Assembly (NCBI GenBank): GCA_964236445.1 | Contig: CAXSDR010000088.1 | Location: 1-16,217 of the forward strand | Length of the DNA stretch: 16,217 nt | Direction of reading: 5' to 3' | Source: CAXSDR01 sp964236445 | GTDB lineage: Bacteria; Actinomycetota; Actinomycetes; Motilibacterales; Motilibacteraceae | Shown here: positions 1 to 7,551 of the stretch, in pieces | How positions within the stretch are numbered: the stretch's first letter is position 1 | Layout of the letters: each line of letters starts with the position of its first letter | The notes under the pieces: model-generated | What the model saw: only the letters and a program-made list of their open reading frames with translations | The model's database searches: none | What the model was told of the DNA's origin: nothing | Position numbers and translations under genes: made by a program

Positions 1-713
1 AGACGCTCGACTACAGCTACCAGCGTCAGCTGGAGCTGCTGCAGCGCGTACGCCGTGGGGTCGCCGACGTCGCCACGTCGCGCAAGCGGCTCGAGCTGCA
101 GATGCAGGGGTTGCAGGGGCAGTCGAGCAAGCTCGAGGGTCAGGGCCGCCAGGCACTGACCGCGGGCCGCGAGGACCTGGCGCGCGAGGCGCTGACCCGC
201 CGCTCCGGGGTGCAGACGCAGATCGACGACCTACAGACGCAGTACGCCGCGCTGCAGGCCGAGGAGGAGAAGCTCACGCTCGCCTCGCAGCGGCTGCAGG
301 CCAAGGTCGAGGCCTTCCGCACCAAGAAGGAGACGATCAAGGCGACCTACACCGCAGCCGAGGCCCAGACCCGCATCGGTGAGGCGGTCTCGGGCATCAG
401 CGAGGAGATGGGCGATGTCGGCCTCGCGATCCAGCGCGCCGAGGACAAGACCCAGCAGATGCAGGCGCGGGCAGGGGCCATCGACGAGCTGCTCGCGTCG
501 GGCGCGCTCGACGACCCGACGGGCGCGACCAAGGACGACATCACCCTCGAGCTCGAGCGCATGGGCAGCCAGGGCGACGTCGAGGCGCAGCTCGCCCGCA
601 TGAAGGCCGAGCTCGGCGGCGCCCCCGCGCAGAAGTCGATCGAGGGGACGTCCACCACGCAGGCAGCCCAGAATGCCTCAGGCGCGGTCCTGCGCGAGGG
701 AGAGACGGCGTGA
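1..713 (+). CDS. pspA: PspA/IM30 family membrane-stress protein (5' truncated)
   Basis: This is the 3' part of a PspA/IM30 (ESCRT-III-like) gene; codons are in frame from base 3 and the start lies before the window. The first visible residues (TLDYSYQRQLELLQRVRRG) match the end of the N-terminal helix region of actinobacterial PspA, so I estimate that only about 25-30 residues are missing. The rest is almost entirely Gln/Glu/Lys/Ala-rich coiled coil, as expected for a protein that polymerises on the inner face of the membrane to limit proton leakage. The tail after about residue 180 of the visible part is low-complexity. Its TGA overlaps the GTG of the next gene, so the two are probably translationally coupled. 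PspB and PspC are not visible nearby; the partners here are the PspAA, HtpX and PspAB genes that follow. Confidence 0.9.
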   Translation, partial: TLDYSYQRQLELLQRVRRGVADVATSRKRLELQMQGLQGQSSKLEGQGRQALTAGREDLAREALTRRSGVQTQIDDLQTQYAALQAEEEKLTLASQRLQAKVEAFRTKKETIKATYTAAEAQTRIGEAVSGISEEMGDVGLAIQRAEDKTQQMQARAGAIDELLASGALDDPTGATKDDITLELERMGSQGDVEAQLARMKAELGGAPAQKSIEGTSTTQAAQNASGAVLREGETA

Positions 714-988
714 TCATCCGCATCCTGACCGAGGGTCAGTTCGAGGTGTCCGACTCCGACGTCGCCGCCCTCAACGAGCTCGACACGACGCTGACGGACT
801 CGTTCGACATCGACGACGAGCCGCGCTGGCGGGGTGCCCTGGCCGCGCTGATCGCCTTCGTCCGCGAGCGCGGGACCCGGGTCCCGGACGACGACCTGCG
901 CCCGTCGGACGCCGTGTTGCCCGAGGAGGACTCCTCGGCCGACGACGTACGCGCCCTGCTCACCGACGAGGGGATGATCCCGGGCTGA
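710..988 (+). CDS. pspAA: PspA-associated protein PspAA
   Basis: This is a small acidic protein of 92 residues starting MIIRILTEGQFEVSDSDVAA. Its size, its position directly after pspA and its opening (a short beta-strand, then 'GQ[FY].. - L..LD') match the PspAA domain described as a PspA partner in actinobacteria and archaea. No membrane segment, signal peptide or catalytic motif is visible. It is rich in Asp/Glu and probably cytoplasmic. The GTG start is inside the overlapping GTGA with the pspA stop, which decides the start and implies coupled translation with pspA. The biochemical role is unknown; binding to or tuning of PspA is an inference from gene order. The next gene, htpX, begins 31 nt downstream, so it probably shares the transcript. 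Confidence 0.75.
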   Translation: MIIRILTEGQFEVSDSDVAALNELDTTLTDSFDIDDEPRWRGALAALIAFVRERGTRVPDDDLRPSDAVLPEEDSSADDVRALLTDEGMIPG

Positions 989-1019
989 TGCCCGGTCCCT
1001 TGACGTCGATGACGTCGGT

Positions 1020-1940
1020 GTGCACGTGAGATCACGCTTCGCGCCGGACCGTGGCCTCGCGGCGCGCATGGTCGCCACGGTCTTCATCCTGGGGCTGCTC
1101 TACGTCGCCGTGATGGCGATCCTCATCGGCCTGGTCGGGCTGCCGTGGCCGATCGTGCTGGTGGTCAGCGCGATCGGCCTGTTCGCGCAGTGGTATTTCT
1201 CCGACCGCCTTGCGCTGAGCTCCATGGGTGGCCGTGAGGTCACCGAGCAGGAAGCGCCTCAGCTGCACGCCATCGTCGACCGGCTCTGCGCGCTGGCCGA
1301 CATGCCCAAGCCGCGCGTCGCCATCGCCGACATGGACCTGCCGAACGCCTTCGCCACCGGCCGCAGCCCGAAGCGCGCGGTGATCTGTGCGACCACAGGC
1401 ATCCTGCGCCGCCTCGACGAGCGTGAGCTCGAAGGCGTGCTCTCGCATGAGCTCAGTCATGTGGCGCACCGCGACGTGACGGTGATGACCGTCGCGTCGT
1501 TCGTCTCCGTGCTGGCCGGTCTGCTCGTGCGCTCGCTCGCCTACGGAGGAATGGCGCGCGGCCGTCGTAGCAGCCGCGACGAGGGAAACGCCGCGATGCT
1601 CGCCGCGCTCGTCGTCGTGTCCTCGATCGCGGTTTATGCGTTGAGCTTTCTCGCGATCCGGGCGCTGTCGCGCTATCGGGAGCTGGCTGCTGACCGTGCG
1701 GGTGCCATGTTGACGGGCAACCCCGCCGAACTCGCCAGTGCGCTGGTGAAGGTCAGCGGCGACATGGCGCGCATCCCCACCCAGGACCTGCGCAAGGCTG
1801 AGGCGTTCAACGCGTTCTTCTTCGCGCCCGCGGTTGCACCCGGCATGAGTCTGTCGTCGATCTTCTCCACGCACCCGCCGCTGCAGCAGCGCCTCGAGCG
1901 GCTCGGTCGGCTGTCCACCGAGCTGGGGCGGCCCGGCTGA
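1020..1940 (+). CDS. htpX: HtpX-type membrane zinc metalloprotease (M48B)
   Basis: This is an integral-membrane M48 protease that degrades misfolded membrane proteins under envelope stress. Two N-terminal hydrophobic stretches (about residues 18-38 and 43-58) precede the protease domain. The zinc motif HELSH is at residues 143-147, and the third ligand is the Glu of RYRELAAD (about 221), followed by the conserved Asp. Two more hydrophobic stretches (about 153-172 and 193-213) flank an Arg-rich loop, and the 'STHPP...R' motif near the C-terminus is typical of the family. The length of 306 is normal. The start is a GTG at 1020 without a clear Shine-Dalgarno; GTG at 1026 is an alternative. Its TGA overlaps the ATG of pspAB. 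Placement between pspAA and pspAB suggests it acts with PspA in membrane-stress control. Confidence 0.92.
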   Translation: MHVRSRFAPDRGLAARMVATVFILGLLYVAVMAILIGLVGLPWPIVLVVSAIGLFAQWYFSDRLALSSMGGREVTEQEAPQLHAIVDRLCALADMPKPRVAIADMDLPNAFATGRSPKRAVICATTGILRRLDERELEGVLSHELSHVAHRDVTVMTVASFVSVLAGLLVRSLAYGGMARGRRSSRDEGNAAMLAALVVVSSIAVYALSFLAIRALSRYRELAADRAGAMLTGNPAELASALVKVSGDMARIPTQDLRKAEAFNAFFFAPAVAPGMSLSSIFSTHPPLQQRLERLGRLSTELGRPG

Positions 1941-2506
1941 TGGGCGTGTTCGACCGCATCCTCGGGCGCACCAAGCCGGTCGCGCCCAACCTCGACGCGC
2001 TGTTCGCCGTTCCGGAAGCGGCCGTCACCCTCGAGACCGCCGCGGGGTTCCGGCCGACCGGTGTGGGGTCGGTCTGCTACCGCGGTGCGGAGGGCGGCGC
2101 GTTCGACCAGGTGCAGAGCGACGTGCGGGCCCTGCTCGACGCAGACGACGGGCCGCAGGTCGAGCTCACCGCAGACCCCTACGGCTACACCTGGCTCACC
2201 GCGCGGCACGACGCCGGCGACCTCGCCGGGCTGGTGACAGACCTGCACGCGGTGAACAGCTCGCTCGTCGACGGCGGTTTCGGCGCCGGGCTGCTGTGCT
2301 CGCTGATCGGCTTCGTCGGCGCGGGGGACAGGCGGCTCGGTCTCGTCTACCTCGCGAAGCGCGGCACTTTCTATCCCTTCGCCCCGCTCGCCGATGAGCG
2401 CCGGGACAATGCCCTGGAGCTGCAGGTCAGGGCCCAGCTTCCCGACCTGGCGATCGAGCCCGACCTCTCACGCTGGTTCGCGGTGTGGGGCGCGCCGGGA
2501 CTCTGA
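1940..2506 (+). CDS. pspAB: PspA-associated protein PspAB
   Basis: This is a soluble protein of 188 residues starting MGVFDRILGRTKPVAPNLDA. The 'GLFDxLLGRxKP..P.LD.LF..P.AA.TL' opening, the length and the position immediately after htpX fit the actinobacterial PspAB family, a PspA-associated protein of unknown biochemistry. Other conserved-looking stretches are the 'DPYGYTWL' segment near residue 82 and 'LVYLAKRGTFYPFAP' near residue 138. I see no signal peptide, membrane segment or enzymatic motif. The ATG overlaps the htpX TGA (TGATG), so translation is probably coupled. The gene ends 14 nt before the convergent methyltransferase gene. Role in the stress response is inferred from neighbours, not from residues. 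Confidence 0.75.
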   Translation: MGVFDRILGRTKPVAPNLDALFAVPEAAVTLETAAGFRPTGVGSVCYRGAEGGAFDQVQSDVRALLDADDGPQVELTADPYGYTWLTARHDAGDLAGLVTDLHAVNSSLVDGGFGAGLLCSLIGFVGAGDRRLGLVYLAKRGTFYPFAPLADERRDNALELQVRAQLPDLAIEPDLSRWFAVWGAPGL

Positions 2507-2507
2507 C

Positions 2508-2522
2508 AGGCGTCGGCCGCCT
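2508..2522. terminator. Short palindrome between convergent genes
   Basis: A perfect 5-bp inverted repeat (AGGCG, 5-nt loop TCGGC, CGCCT) fills the gap between the pspAB stop and the convergent methyltransferase stop. It could act as a weak two-way terminator, but the stem is short and there is no U-tract on either side. Confidence 0.25.
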
Positions 2523-3759
2523 AGCCCATCCAGTCGGGCCGCAGCGGCATGCCCGACACACCGCCCGCCGACGTCTTGACGCCCAGCACCTGGTGCAGCT
2601 CGATCTTGCGCCGGTCGAACCCGAGCCGGCTCCCGGCCATGTAGACGCGCCAGACGCGGGCGCGTCCCGCTCCCACCTCGGCGACGGCGTCGTCCCAGTG
2701 CGCGTCGAGGTTCTCGCCCCAGTGCTCGAGCGTCTTGGCGTAGTGCTCGCGCAGGTTCTCGCTGTGCCGCACCTCGAGGCCGTTGTCGGCCATGGCGCCG
2801 ATGATCTGCGACACCGGCTCGAGCTCGCCGTCGGGAAACACATAGCGGTTGATGAAGCCGTGGGGCGCGTACGCCGGTTCAGTGGTGAGTGGGCGGGTGA
2901 TGCAGTGATTGAGCAGCCGGCCCCCGTCGTGCAGCTTCGCCGCGAGGTAGGTGAGATAGGAGGGGAGCTCGGCCGAGCCGATGTGCTCGGTGAGCCCGAT
3001 CGAGGAGACCGCGTCGAAGCCGGTCTCGGGGACGTCGCGGTAGTCCGACCACCGCACCTCGGCCAGGCTGTCGAGCCCGCGCGTCTTGATGGCCTCCTGG
3101 GCCCAGGAGGCCTGCTGCTCCGAGAGCGTCACCCCGATCACGTGCACGCCGTAGTGCTCGGCGGCATGCATCGCCATGCCGCCCCACCCGCAGCCGACAT
3201 CGAGCAGGCGCATGCCCGGGCGCAGGCCGAGCTTGCGGCAGACCAGGTCGAACTTTGCGGCCTGGGCTTCCTCGAGCGTCGCGTCGGGTTCTTCGTAGAC
3301 CGCGCACGTGTAGGCCATCGACGGCCCGAGGACCCAGGAGTAGAACGCGTTGGAGACGTCGTAGTGCGACGAGACCGCTGAGGCGTCGCGCCGCTTCGAG
3401 TGGCGCCGGCCCGACAGGACGATCTCCTCCACGGGTCGCGGGGGACGGCGCAGCAGTCGCGGGCCGAGGCTGCGCATGATGCCCACGCGGTCAGCCCAGC
3501 CGACGCGGTCCAGTGCCGCTTCCGACAGCAGCTTGAGCGCGGTGTAGACGTCACCATGGACGTCGAGCTCCCCGCTGACGTAGGCGCGGCCCAGCCCCAG
3601 CGCCCCGGGCGACGTCACGACATAGGCCAGCGCCTCGGGCGAGCGCAGCGTGACCCTGATGTCGGCGCCGTCCATGCCCGCTCGGCTGCCGTCGAACGCG
3701 TGGAACTCGATCGGCGCCTCCGGACCGACGACCCCGGCAAACACCTCGGCGACACTCAT
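2521..3759 (-). CDS. tmsB: SAM-dependent methyltransferase of the cyclopropane synthase family (BfaB/TmsB-like)
   Basis: This is a 412-residue Cfa/mycolic-acid-methyltransferase family enzyme that transfers a methyl(ene) group from SAM to the double bond of a phospholipid-bound oleoyl chain. After an N-terminal lipid-binding region (about 1-120), the motif HYDVSNAFY (132-140) precedes the SAM-binding core LLDVGCGWGG (185-194), then the 'GVTLSEQQ' strand and the 'TEHIG' acid/His segment (about 257-261). The ATG at 3759 is chosen because GGAG sits 5 nt upstream and the family similarity begins there; the frame stays open to 4179 but only over the neighbour. It follows a FAD-linked oxidoreductase by 46 nt. 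That pair matches bfaAB/tmsAB of actinobacteria: the methyltransferase makes a 10-methylene intermediate and the partner reduces it to 10-methylstearate. Ordinary cyclopropane synthesis is the alternative. Confidence 0.82.
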   Translation of the reverse strand: MSVAEVFAGVVGPEAPIEFHAFDGSRAGMDGADIRVTLRSPEALAYVVTSPGALGLGRAYVSGELDVHGDVYTALKLLSEAALDRVGWADRVGIMRSLGPRLLRRPPRPVEEIVLSGRRHSKRRDASAVSSHYDVSNAFYSWVLGPSMAYTCAVYEEPDATLEEAQAAKFDLVCRKLGLRPGMRLLDVGCGWGGMAMHAAEHYGVHVIGVTLSEQQASWAQEAIKTRGLDSLAEVRWSDYRDVPETGFDAVSSIGLTEHIGSAELPSYLTYLAAKLHDGGRLLNHCITRPLTTEPAYAPHGFINRYVFPDGELEPVSQIIGAMADNGLEVRHSENLREHYAKTLEHWGENLDAHWDDAVAEVGAGRARVWRVYMAGSRLGFDRRKIELHQVLGVKTSAGGVSGMPLRPDWMG

Positions 3760-3805
3760 GCTGGCTCCGATCTCTGCGTCCGTGTCGTACGCGCCTGGTC
3801 GCCGG

Positions 3806-5182
3806 TCAACGGGCTCGGACCGCCTTGTCGTAGAGGTCGAGCAGGCGACCCGATGCGTCGTAGGTGCGCTTGAGATCGGCGTACGCGTCGCCACCGTAGA
3901 GTCTGCCGAAGTGGTCGCGCTCGTAATAAGACGTCGAATAGAGCGATTTGCGTCCGTCGAGTCGGTCGACCTCGGCTTCGACCCGACGGTTGAACGTGCC
4001 GTCGGGCTCACCGTTGGCGAGCGGCACCGTCGACCAGAAGCCGAAGTTGACATAGGTCGTGCCCTGCGCCATCGGATAGAGATCCCACGTGGGGGAGTCC
4101 TCGCGCAGCCGCAGCGGGCACGTCCACACCGGCGTGATCGGCACCTCACGGAGGAACCAGGCGGCGAACTCCGCGGCACGTTCGACGGGCACCTCGATGT
4201 CCTGCACGACCTTCTCGACCGGCGGCTTGCCCTTCCACCGGTTGATGCGCGACGCGACGCCGTAGCGCGTCTCGAGCGCGATCAGGCGGGCGTAGACGTC
4301 GGAGCGCAGCTTGCGCTTCGGCCAGAGCCTGCGGATGCGCGGGTTCTGGGCCCCGAACGCCCGTGAGCACCAGAACCAGTCGGTGTCCCAGCGCCAGTAG
4401 TAGTCGCGAACCGTGAGGTAGTCCTCGTGGCGCTCCTGCAGCGACCGGTAGTAGATCTCGCGCCCGGTGTAGTCGGAGACGTAGGGCGCCGAGTCGGCCC
4501 AACTGCCGAGAGTGAGATAGCACTCGTCGGCGGCGAAGATGACGCCGTCGAGGAAGTCGACGGCCTGACCGTCGTGCGACCGCGCGTCGGTGATGGCGTC
4601 CAGCGCCTTGAACATCGCCGCCGGGTCGTCGAACTGCAGGTGCCGCAGGCGTACGAAGGGATGGACGCGCTCGAGCCCGATGGTGAGCCGCAGTGCGTAG
4701 CCGAGCGTGCCGTAGGAGTTGGGAAAGCCGCGCAGCAGCGCCGCGTGCTCGTTGTCGCGGCGCGCCGTCACCAGGCGGCCGTCTCCTGTCAGCACCTCCA
4801 TCTCGCGGACCGACTCGTGGGGGAGCCCGCTCCGGAACGAGGTCGACTCGATCCCGAGCCCGGTCACCGCGCCACCGATCGTGATGGTCTTGAGCTGGGG
4901 CACCACCAGCGGCGCCAGCCCGTGGGCCAGCGTCACGTCGAGCAGGTGCTCGTAGGTGGTCATCCCCTGGACGTCGGCGGTGAGCGCTTCGGGGTCGACA
5001 GCGAGGACGCCGTCGAAGCTGCGCACATCGAGGCCGGGCGCCGATGCCGCCTCTCGTGAACGGAACAGGTTGGACGTGCGCTTGGCGAGCCGGACCGGCT
5101 GGCCGGGCGGGATCGCGGCGTACTGCTGCAGCAGCCGCTGGGACCGGGCGGTGTAGTCGGCGGAGTCGGCCCGTTCAGTCAC
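3806..5182 (-). CDS. tmsA: FAD-binding oxidoreductase (DHCR24-like, BfaA/TmsA-like)
   Basis: This is a 458-residue flavoprotein with a PCMH-type FAD-binding N-terminal half. 'VRLAKRTSNLFR' lies near residue 30, the glycine-rich ITIGGAVTGLGIESTSFRSG segment spans about 100-119, and 'EMEVLTGDG' lies near 127-135. The C-terminal half is rich in Trp/Tyr/Arg, as in the delta24-sterol-reductase-like family of Rv3719 type. With the downstream cyclopropane-synthase-like methyltransferase it fits the reductase of the 10-methyl fatty acid pathway, which saturates the 10-methylene phospholipid chain with NADPH as donor (family knowledge, not visible here). No signal peptide or membrane segment is visible. 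Its GTG start at 5182 lies inside the end of nadA (8-nt overlap), so it is probably translated by coupling to nadA. A generic FAD/FMN oxidase is the less specific alternative. Confidence 0.8.
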   Translation of the reverse strand: MTERADSADYTARSQRLLQQYAAIPPGQPVRLAKRTSNLFRSREAASAPGLDVRSFDGVLAVDPEALTADVQGMTTYEHLLDVTLAHGLAPLVVPQLKTITIGGAVTGLGIESTSFRSGLPHESVREMEVLTGDGRLVTARRDNEHAALLRGFPNSYGTLGYALRLTIGLERVHPFVRLRHLQFDDPAAMFKALDAITDARSHDGQAVDFLDGVIFAADECYLTLGSWADSAPYVSDYTGREIYYRSLQERHEDYLTVRDYYWRWDTDWFWCSRAFGAQNPRIRRLWPKRKLRSDVYARLIALETRYGVASRINRWKGKPPVEKVVQDIEVPVERAAEFAAWFLREVPITPVWTCPLRLREDSPTWDLYPMAQGTTYVNFGFWSTVPLANGEPDGTFNRRVEAEVDRLDGRKSLYSTSYYERDHFGRLYGGDAYADLKRTYDASGRLLDLYDKAVRAR

Positions 5183-6428
5183 GGGCGCTTCCCGCGAGGG
5201 AGGTGCCCGGCAGGGTGAGCATGCGCTCGAGCGCGACGCGGGCCCAGTGGGCGGTCTGCTCCTCGACGACGATGCGGTTGGGGACGCGGCCCTCCACCAG
5301 CGACTCGAGCGCCCACACGAGGTGAGGCAGGTCGATGCGGTTCATCGTCGAGCAGTAGCAGACCGTGCGGTCGAGAAACGTGATGCGCTTGTCGGGGTGG
5401 GTCGCCGCCAGTCGTTGCACGAGGTTGAGCTCGGTGCCGACCGCCCAGGCGGTGCCCGCAGGCGCCGCGGCGATCGTCGTGATGATGTGCTCGGTGGAAC
5501 CCACCGAGTCGGCGGCCAGGACGACCTCGTGGCGGCACTCCGGGTGCACGATCACGTTGACGCCCGGGATCCGCTCCCGCACGTCGGTGACGTTCTGGGC
5601 GGTGAACCGTCCGTGCACCGAGCAGTGGCCGCGCCAGAGCACCATGCGCGCGTCCTGCAGCTGCTGCGCCGTCAGACCACCGCCCGGCTTGTGCGGGTCG
5701 TAGACGACGCACTCGTCGAGCGAGAGCCCGAGGTCGAGCACCGCGGTGTTGCGGCCCAGGTGCTGGTCGGGCAGGAAGAAAACCCGCTCGCCGCGCTCGA
5801 ACGCCCACTCGAGGGAGCGCCGCGCATTCGACGAGGTGCAGATCGTGCCGCCGTTGCGACCGGTGAACGCCTTGATGTCGGCGCTGGAGTTCATGTAGGA
5901 GACCGGGACGGTCGAGTCAGCGAGCCCGGCATCGGTCAACACGTCCCAGGCGTCCTCGACCTGCGCCCGGGCCGCCATGTCGGCCATCGAGCAGCCGGCA
6001 GCGAGGTCGGGCAGGATCACCTGCTGGTGCGCGCCGGTCAGGATGTCGGCGGACTCGGCCATGAAGTGCACCCCGCAGAACACGATGAACTCGGCTTCCG
6101 GTCGCGACGCCGCCGACTGGGCCAGCTTGAAGGAGTCGCCGGTGACGTCGGCGAACTCGATGACGTCGTCGCGCTGGTAGTGGTGGCCGAGCACGTAGGC
6201 CCGCTCACCGAGCGCCTGCTTGGCTGCGCGGGCCCGCGCCACCAGCTCAGGGTCCCCCGGAGCAGGCAGGCCGCCGGGGCACTCCACCCCCCGCTCGCTC
6301 GCGAGGTCGCGGTCGCGGCCCATGAGCAGCAGGGCCAGGGGCGTCGGGCGTACGGCGTCGTCGGCGGTAGCCGCGGAAGCCGCGGAAGCCGCGGAAGCCG
6401 CGGAAGCCGTTGGGGTCGTGACGGACAC
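5175..6428 (-). CDS. nadA: Quinolinate synthase NadA
   Basis: NadA condenses iminoaspartate with dihydroxyacetone phosphate to give quinolinate, a step in de novo NAD synthesis, using an oxygen-sensitive 4Fe-4S cluster. The three expected ligands are C146 (AAGCSMAD), C269 (WRGHCSVH) and C357 (TVCYCSTMN); their spacing of 123 and 88 fits the long NadA form. 'GHHYQRDDVIEFAD' and 'HPECRHEV' are family signatures. The GTG at 6428 is chosen over the ATG at 6461 because a GGGAG Shine-Dalgarno sits 5 nt before it. The N-terminus carries a Ser-Ala-Ala tandem repeat (about residues 9-20) that is not part of the conserved fold. NadB and NadC are not adjacent; instead nadA leads the tmsA-tmsB genes and overlaps tmsA by 8 nt. 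Confidence 0.95.
   Translation of the reverse strand: MSVTTPTASAASAASAASAATADDAVRPTPLALLLMGRDRDLASERGVECPGGLPAPGDPELVARARAAKQALGERAYVLGHHYQRDDVIEFADVTGDSFKLAQSAASRPEAEFIVFCGVHFMAESADILTGAHQQVILPDLAAGCSMADMAARAQVEDAWDVLTDAGLADSTVPVSYMNSSADIKAFTGRNGGTICTSSNARRSLEWAFERGERVFFLPDQHLGRNTAVLDLGLSLDECVVYDPHKPGGGLTAQQLQDARMVLWRGHCSVHGRFTAQNVTDVRERIPGVNVIVHPECRHEVVLAADSVGSTEHIITTIAAAPAGTAWAVGTELNLVQRLAATHPDKRITFLDRTVCYCSTMNRIDLPHLVWALESLVEGRVPNRIVVEEQTAHWARVALERMLTLPGTSLAGSARD
6371..6409. repeat. 9-bp tandem repeat inside the nadA 5' end
   Basis: CCGCGGAAG repeats 4.3 times without mismatch. The unit is three codons, so copy-number change keeps the nadA frame. On the coding strand it specifies a Ser-Ala-Ala repeat in the non-conserved N-terminal extension. 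Confidence 0.9.
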
Positions 6429-6433
6429 TGCAT

Positions 6434-6438
6434 CTCCC
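6434..6438 (-). promoter_or_regulatory. Ribosome binding site deciding the nadA start
   Basis: GGGAG on the minus strand, 5 nt before the GTG at 6428. No comparable site precedes the upstream in-frame ATG at 6461, which supports the shorter NadA. Confidence 0.6.
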
Positions 6439-6473
6439 GACTGTCGGCGCAGGCAACTCACGTCAGGAGATCG

Positions 6474-6501
6474 ATCATGTCATCTCCCGCATGAGCGCCA
6501 A
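6474..6501 (-). promoter_or_regulatory. Possible nadA-tmsAB promoter
   Basis: On the minus strand TTGGCG (6501-6496) and CATGAT (6479-6474) are separated by 16 nt, a partial match to a housekeeping -35/-10 pair about 45 nt upstream of the nadA start. It lies in the 98-nt gap between divergent genes. Matches are modest (3/6 and 4/6), so this is only a candidate. Confidence 0.3.
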
Positions 6502-6514
6502 CCCGCGGAACCGG

Positions 6515-6520
6515 CAAAGT
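6515..6520 (+). promoter_or_regulatory. Possible -10 box for a leaderless transcript
   Basis: CAAAGT (a near-TANNNT hexamer) lies exactly 6 nt before the ATG at 6527, and no Shine-Dalgarno is visible. This would put the transcription start at or next to the A of the start codon. The same geometry recurs before the genes starting at 12147 and 12899. Confidence 0.35.
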
Positions 6521-6526
6521 AGTCCC

Positions 6527-7495
6527 ATGTCTGCGCACCTTCGGATCGTCGTCGCGCCGGATGCCTTCGTGGGGCTGCTGACCGCCCTGGAGGTCGCGCA
6601 GGCGGTCGCCGCCGGCTGGGCCACCGCCGCCCCGGCCGACGACCTGCACCTCGTCACGCTGTCCGACGGCGGACCGGGATTCGCAGCGGTGATGTCGCGC
6701 TGTGCCGGCACGGCGACCCCCACTGTCTACGTCGACGGCGCCGACGCGGTCGACGCCCGCGGCGGCAGCGCGCAGCTGGGCCGGCGCATCGCCGTGGCCG
6801 TCGCGACGGGTGCCTCGCGGATCGTCGTCGGCGTCGCCGGCGTCGCGGGGGGACTGGCGTCGCGCAGCGACGGGGGCTACGGCGCGCTGCTCGCGTTGGG
6901 GGCGCTCGAGAGGTCGGGTGGTGGTGGCGAGCTGGCCCTCGCCCCGGCCCTCGCCCGGTTGTCAGGTGCCGAGCTGGTCATCGCCACCGATGTCGACGAC
7001 ACCGCCGGCGCGGTGCCGAGCTGGTTACCTCCTGCCGCGCGACCGCTGGCGGGCAGGGACGGCGCGGGTGCCCAGGGCGGCCTCGGCCTCGCGCTGCTGG
7101 CGCTCGGCGCCACCCGGGTCAACGCCAGCCAGCTCACGATCGACGCGGCGGGGCTCGCCGACCTGATAGCTGGCCCGATCGCCGGACAGGGGGTGGCGGA
7201 CCTCGTGATCACCGGCGAGCGCGTGGTCGGCTGGCACTCGCGTCGTGGGCGGGTGCTCGCGGGGGTCGCGCGTACGGCCGTGACCTACGGCGCGCCGGTC
7301 GTCGCCCTCTGCGCCGATGTGCAGATCGGCCGGCGCGAGACCGCGAATCTCGGGCTCGAGGCGGTCTATGCTCTCGCCCCTGCCCTCGCGGCATCGACCT
7401 CGGCGGGGCCGACTTCGGCGGGGCCGATGGTGGACGCCGTGAGCGCGACGGCCGCCCGCGTCGCCCGCACCTGGAGCCGCCCGGACCTCCGGTGA
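6527..7495 (+). CDS. Glycerate kinase family protein, degenerate
   Basis: This 322-residue protein follows the type-I glycerate kinase (GlxK/GarK) fold motif by motif: PDAFVGLLTA (11-20), SDGGPGF (46-52), GGLASRSDGG (108-117), IATDVDD (152-158), DGAGAQGGLG (178-187) and DLVITGER (225-232). Several catalytic positions are altered from the family pattern as I know it. The Lys of 'PDSFKG' is Val15, 'GGSATNDGG' has become GGLASRSDGG, and the Asp of 'GEGRID' is lost (GERVVG). It may therefore not be a true glycerate kinase. The Rv2205c-like position next to erpA and adoK argues that it is a maintained gene. The start at 6527 is preferred over the ATG at 6491 because conserved sequence begins there and a -10-like box lies 6 nt upstream. 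A short low-complexity stretch (TSAGPTSAGP) is near the C-terminus. Confidence 0.7.
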   Translation: MSAHLRIVVAPDAFVGLLTALEVAQAVAAGWATAAPADDLHLVTLSDGGPGFAAVMSRCAGTATPTVYVDGADAVDARGGSAQLGRRIAVAVATGASRIVVGVAGVAGGLASRSDGGYGALLALGALERSGGGGELALAPALARLSGAELVIATDVDDTAGAVPSWLPPAARPLAGRDGAGAQGGLGLALLALGATRVNASQLTIDAAGLADLIAGPIAGQGVADLVITGERVVGWHSRRGRVLAGVARTAVTYGAPVVALCADVQIGRRETANLGLEAVYALAPALAASTSAGPTSAGPMVDAVSATAARVARTWSRPDLR

Positions 7496-7551
7496 CTGGG
7501 TGGGTGACCTGGGTGATCGACCGGGCCTCTGCCCTGGATGCGTCCTGACCC

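Noticed and set aside
1001..1020. Tandem GACGTCGAT/GACGTCGGT before htpX as an operator
   Set aside because: Two 9-bp direct copies with one mismatch in a 31-nt gap inside an operon; too short and common a motif in GC-rich DNA to support regulation.
3760..4179. N-terminal extension of the methyltransferase frame
   Set aside because: Overlaps the 3' end of the oxidoreductase, is Arg/Ser/Thr-rich without similarity, and a GGAG site marks the ATG at 3759.
6371..6409. CRISPR-like or regulatory repeat array
   Set aside because: Units are 9 bp, directly adjacent without spacers and in frame in nadA, so it is a coding microsatellite.
5247..6494. 415-residue plus-strand open frame opposite nadA
   Set aside because: Gly/Arg/His/Val-rich translation with no family motif, lying entirely over a clearly recognisable NadA; it is a high-GC shadow frame.
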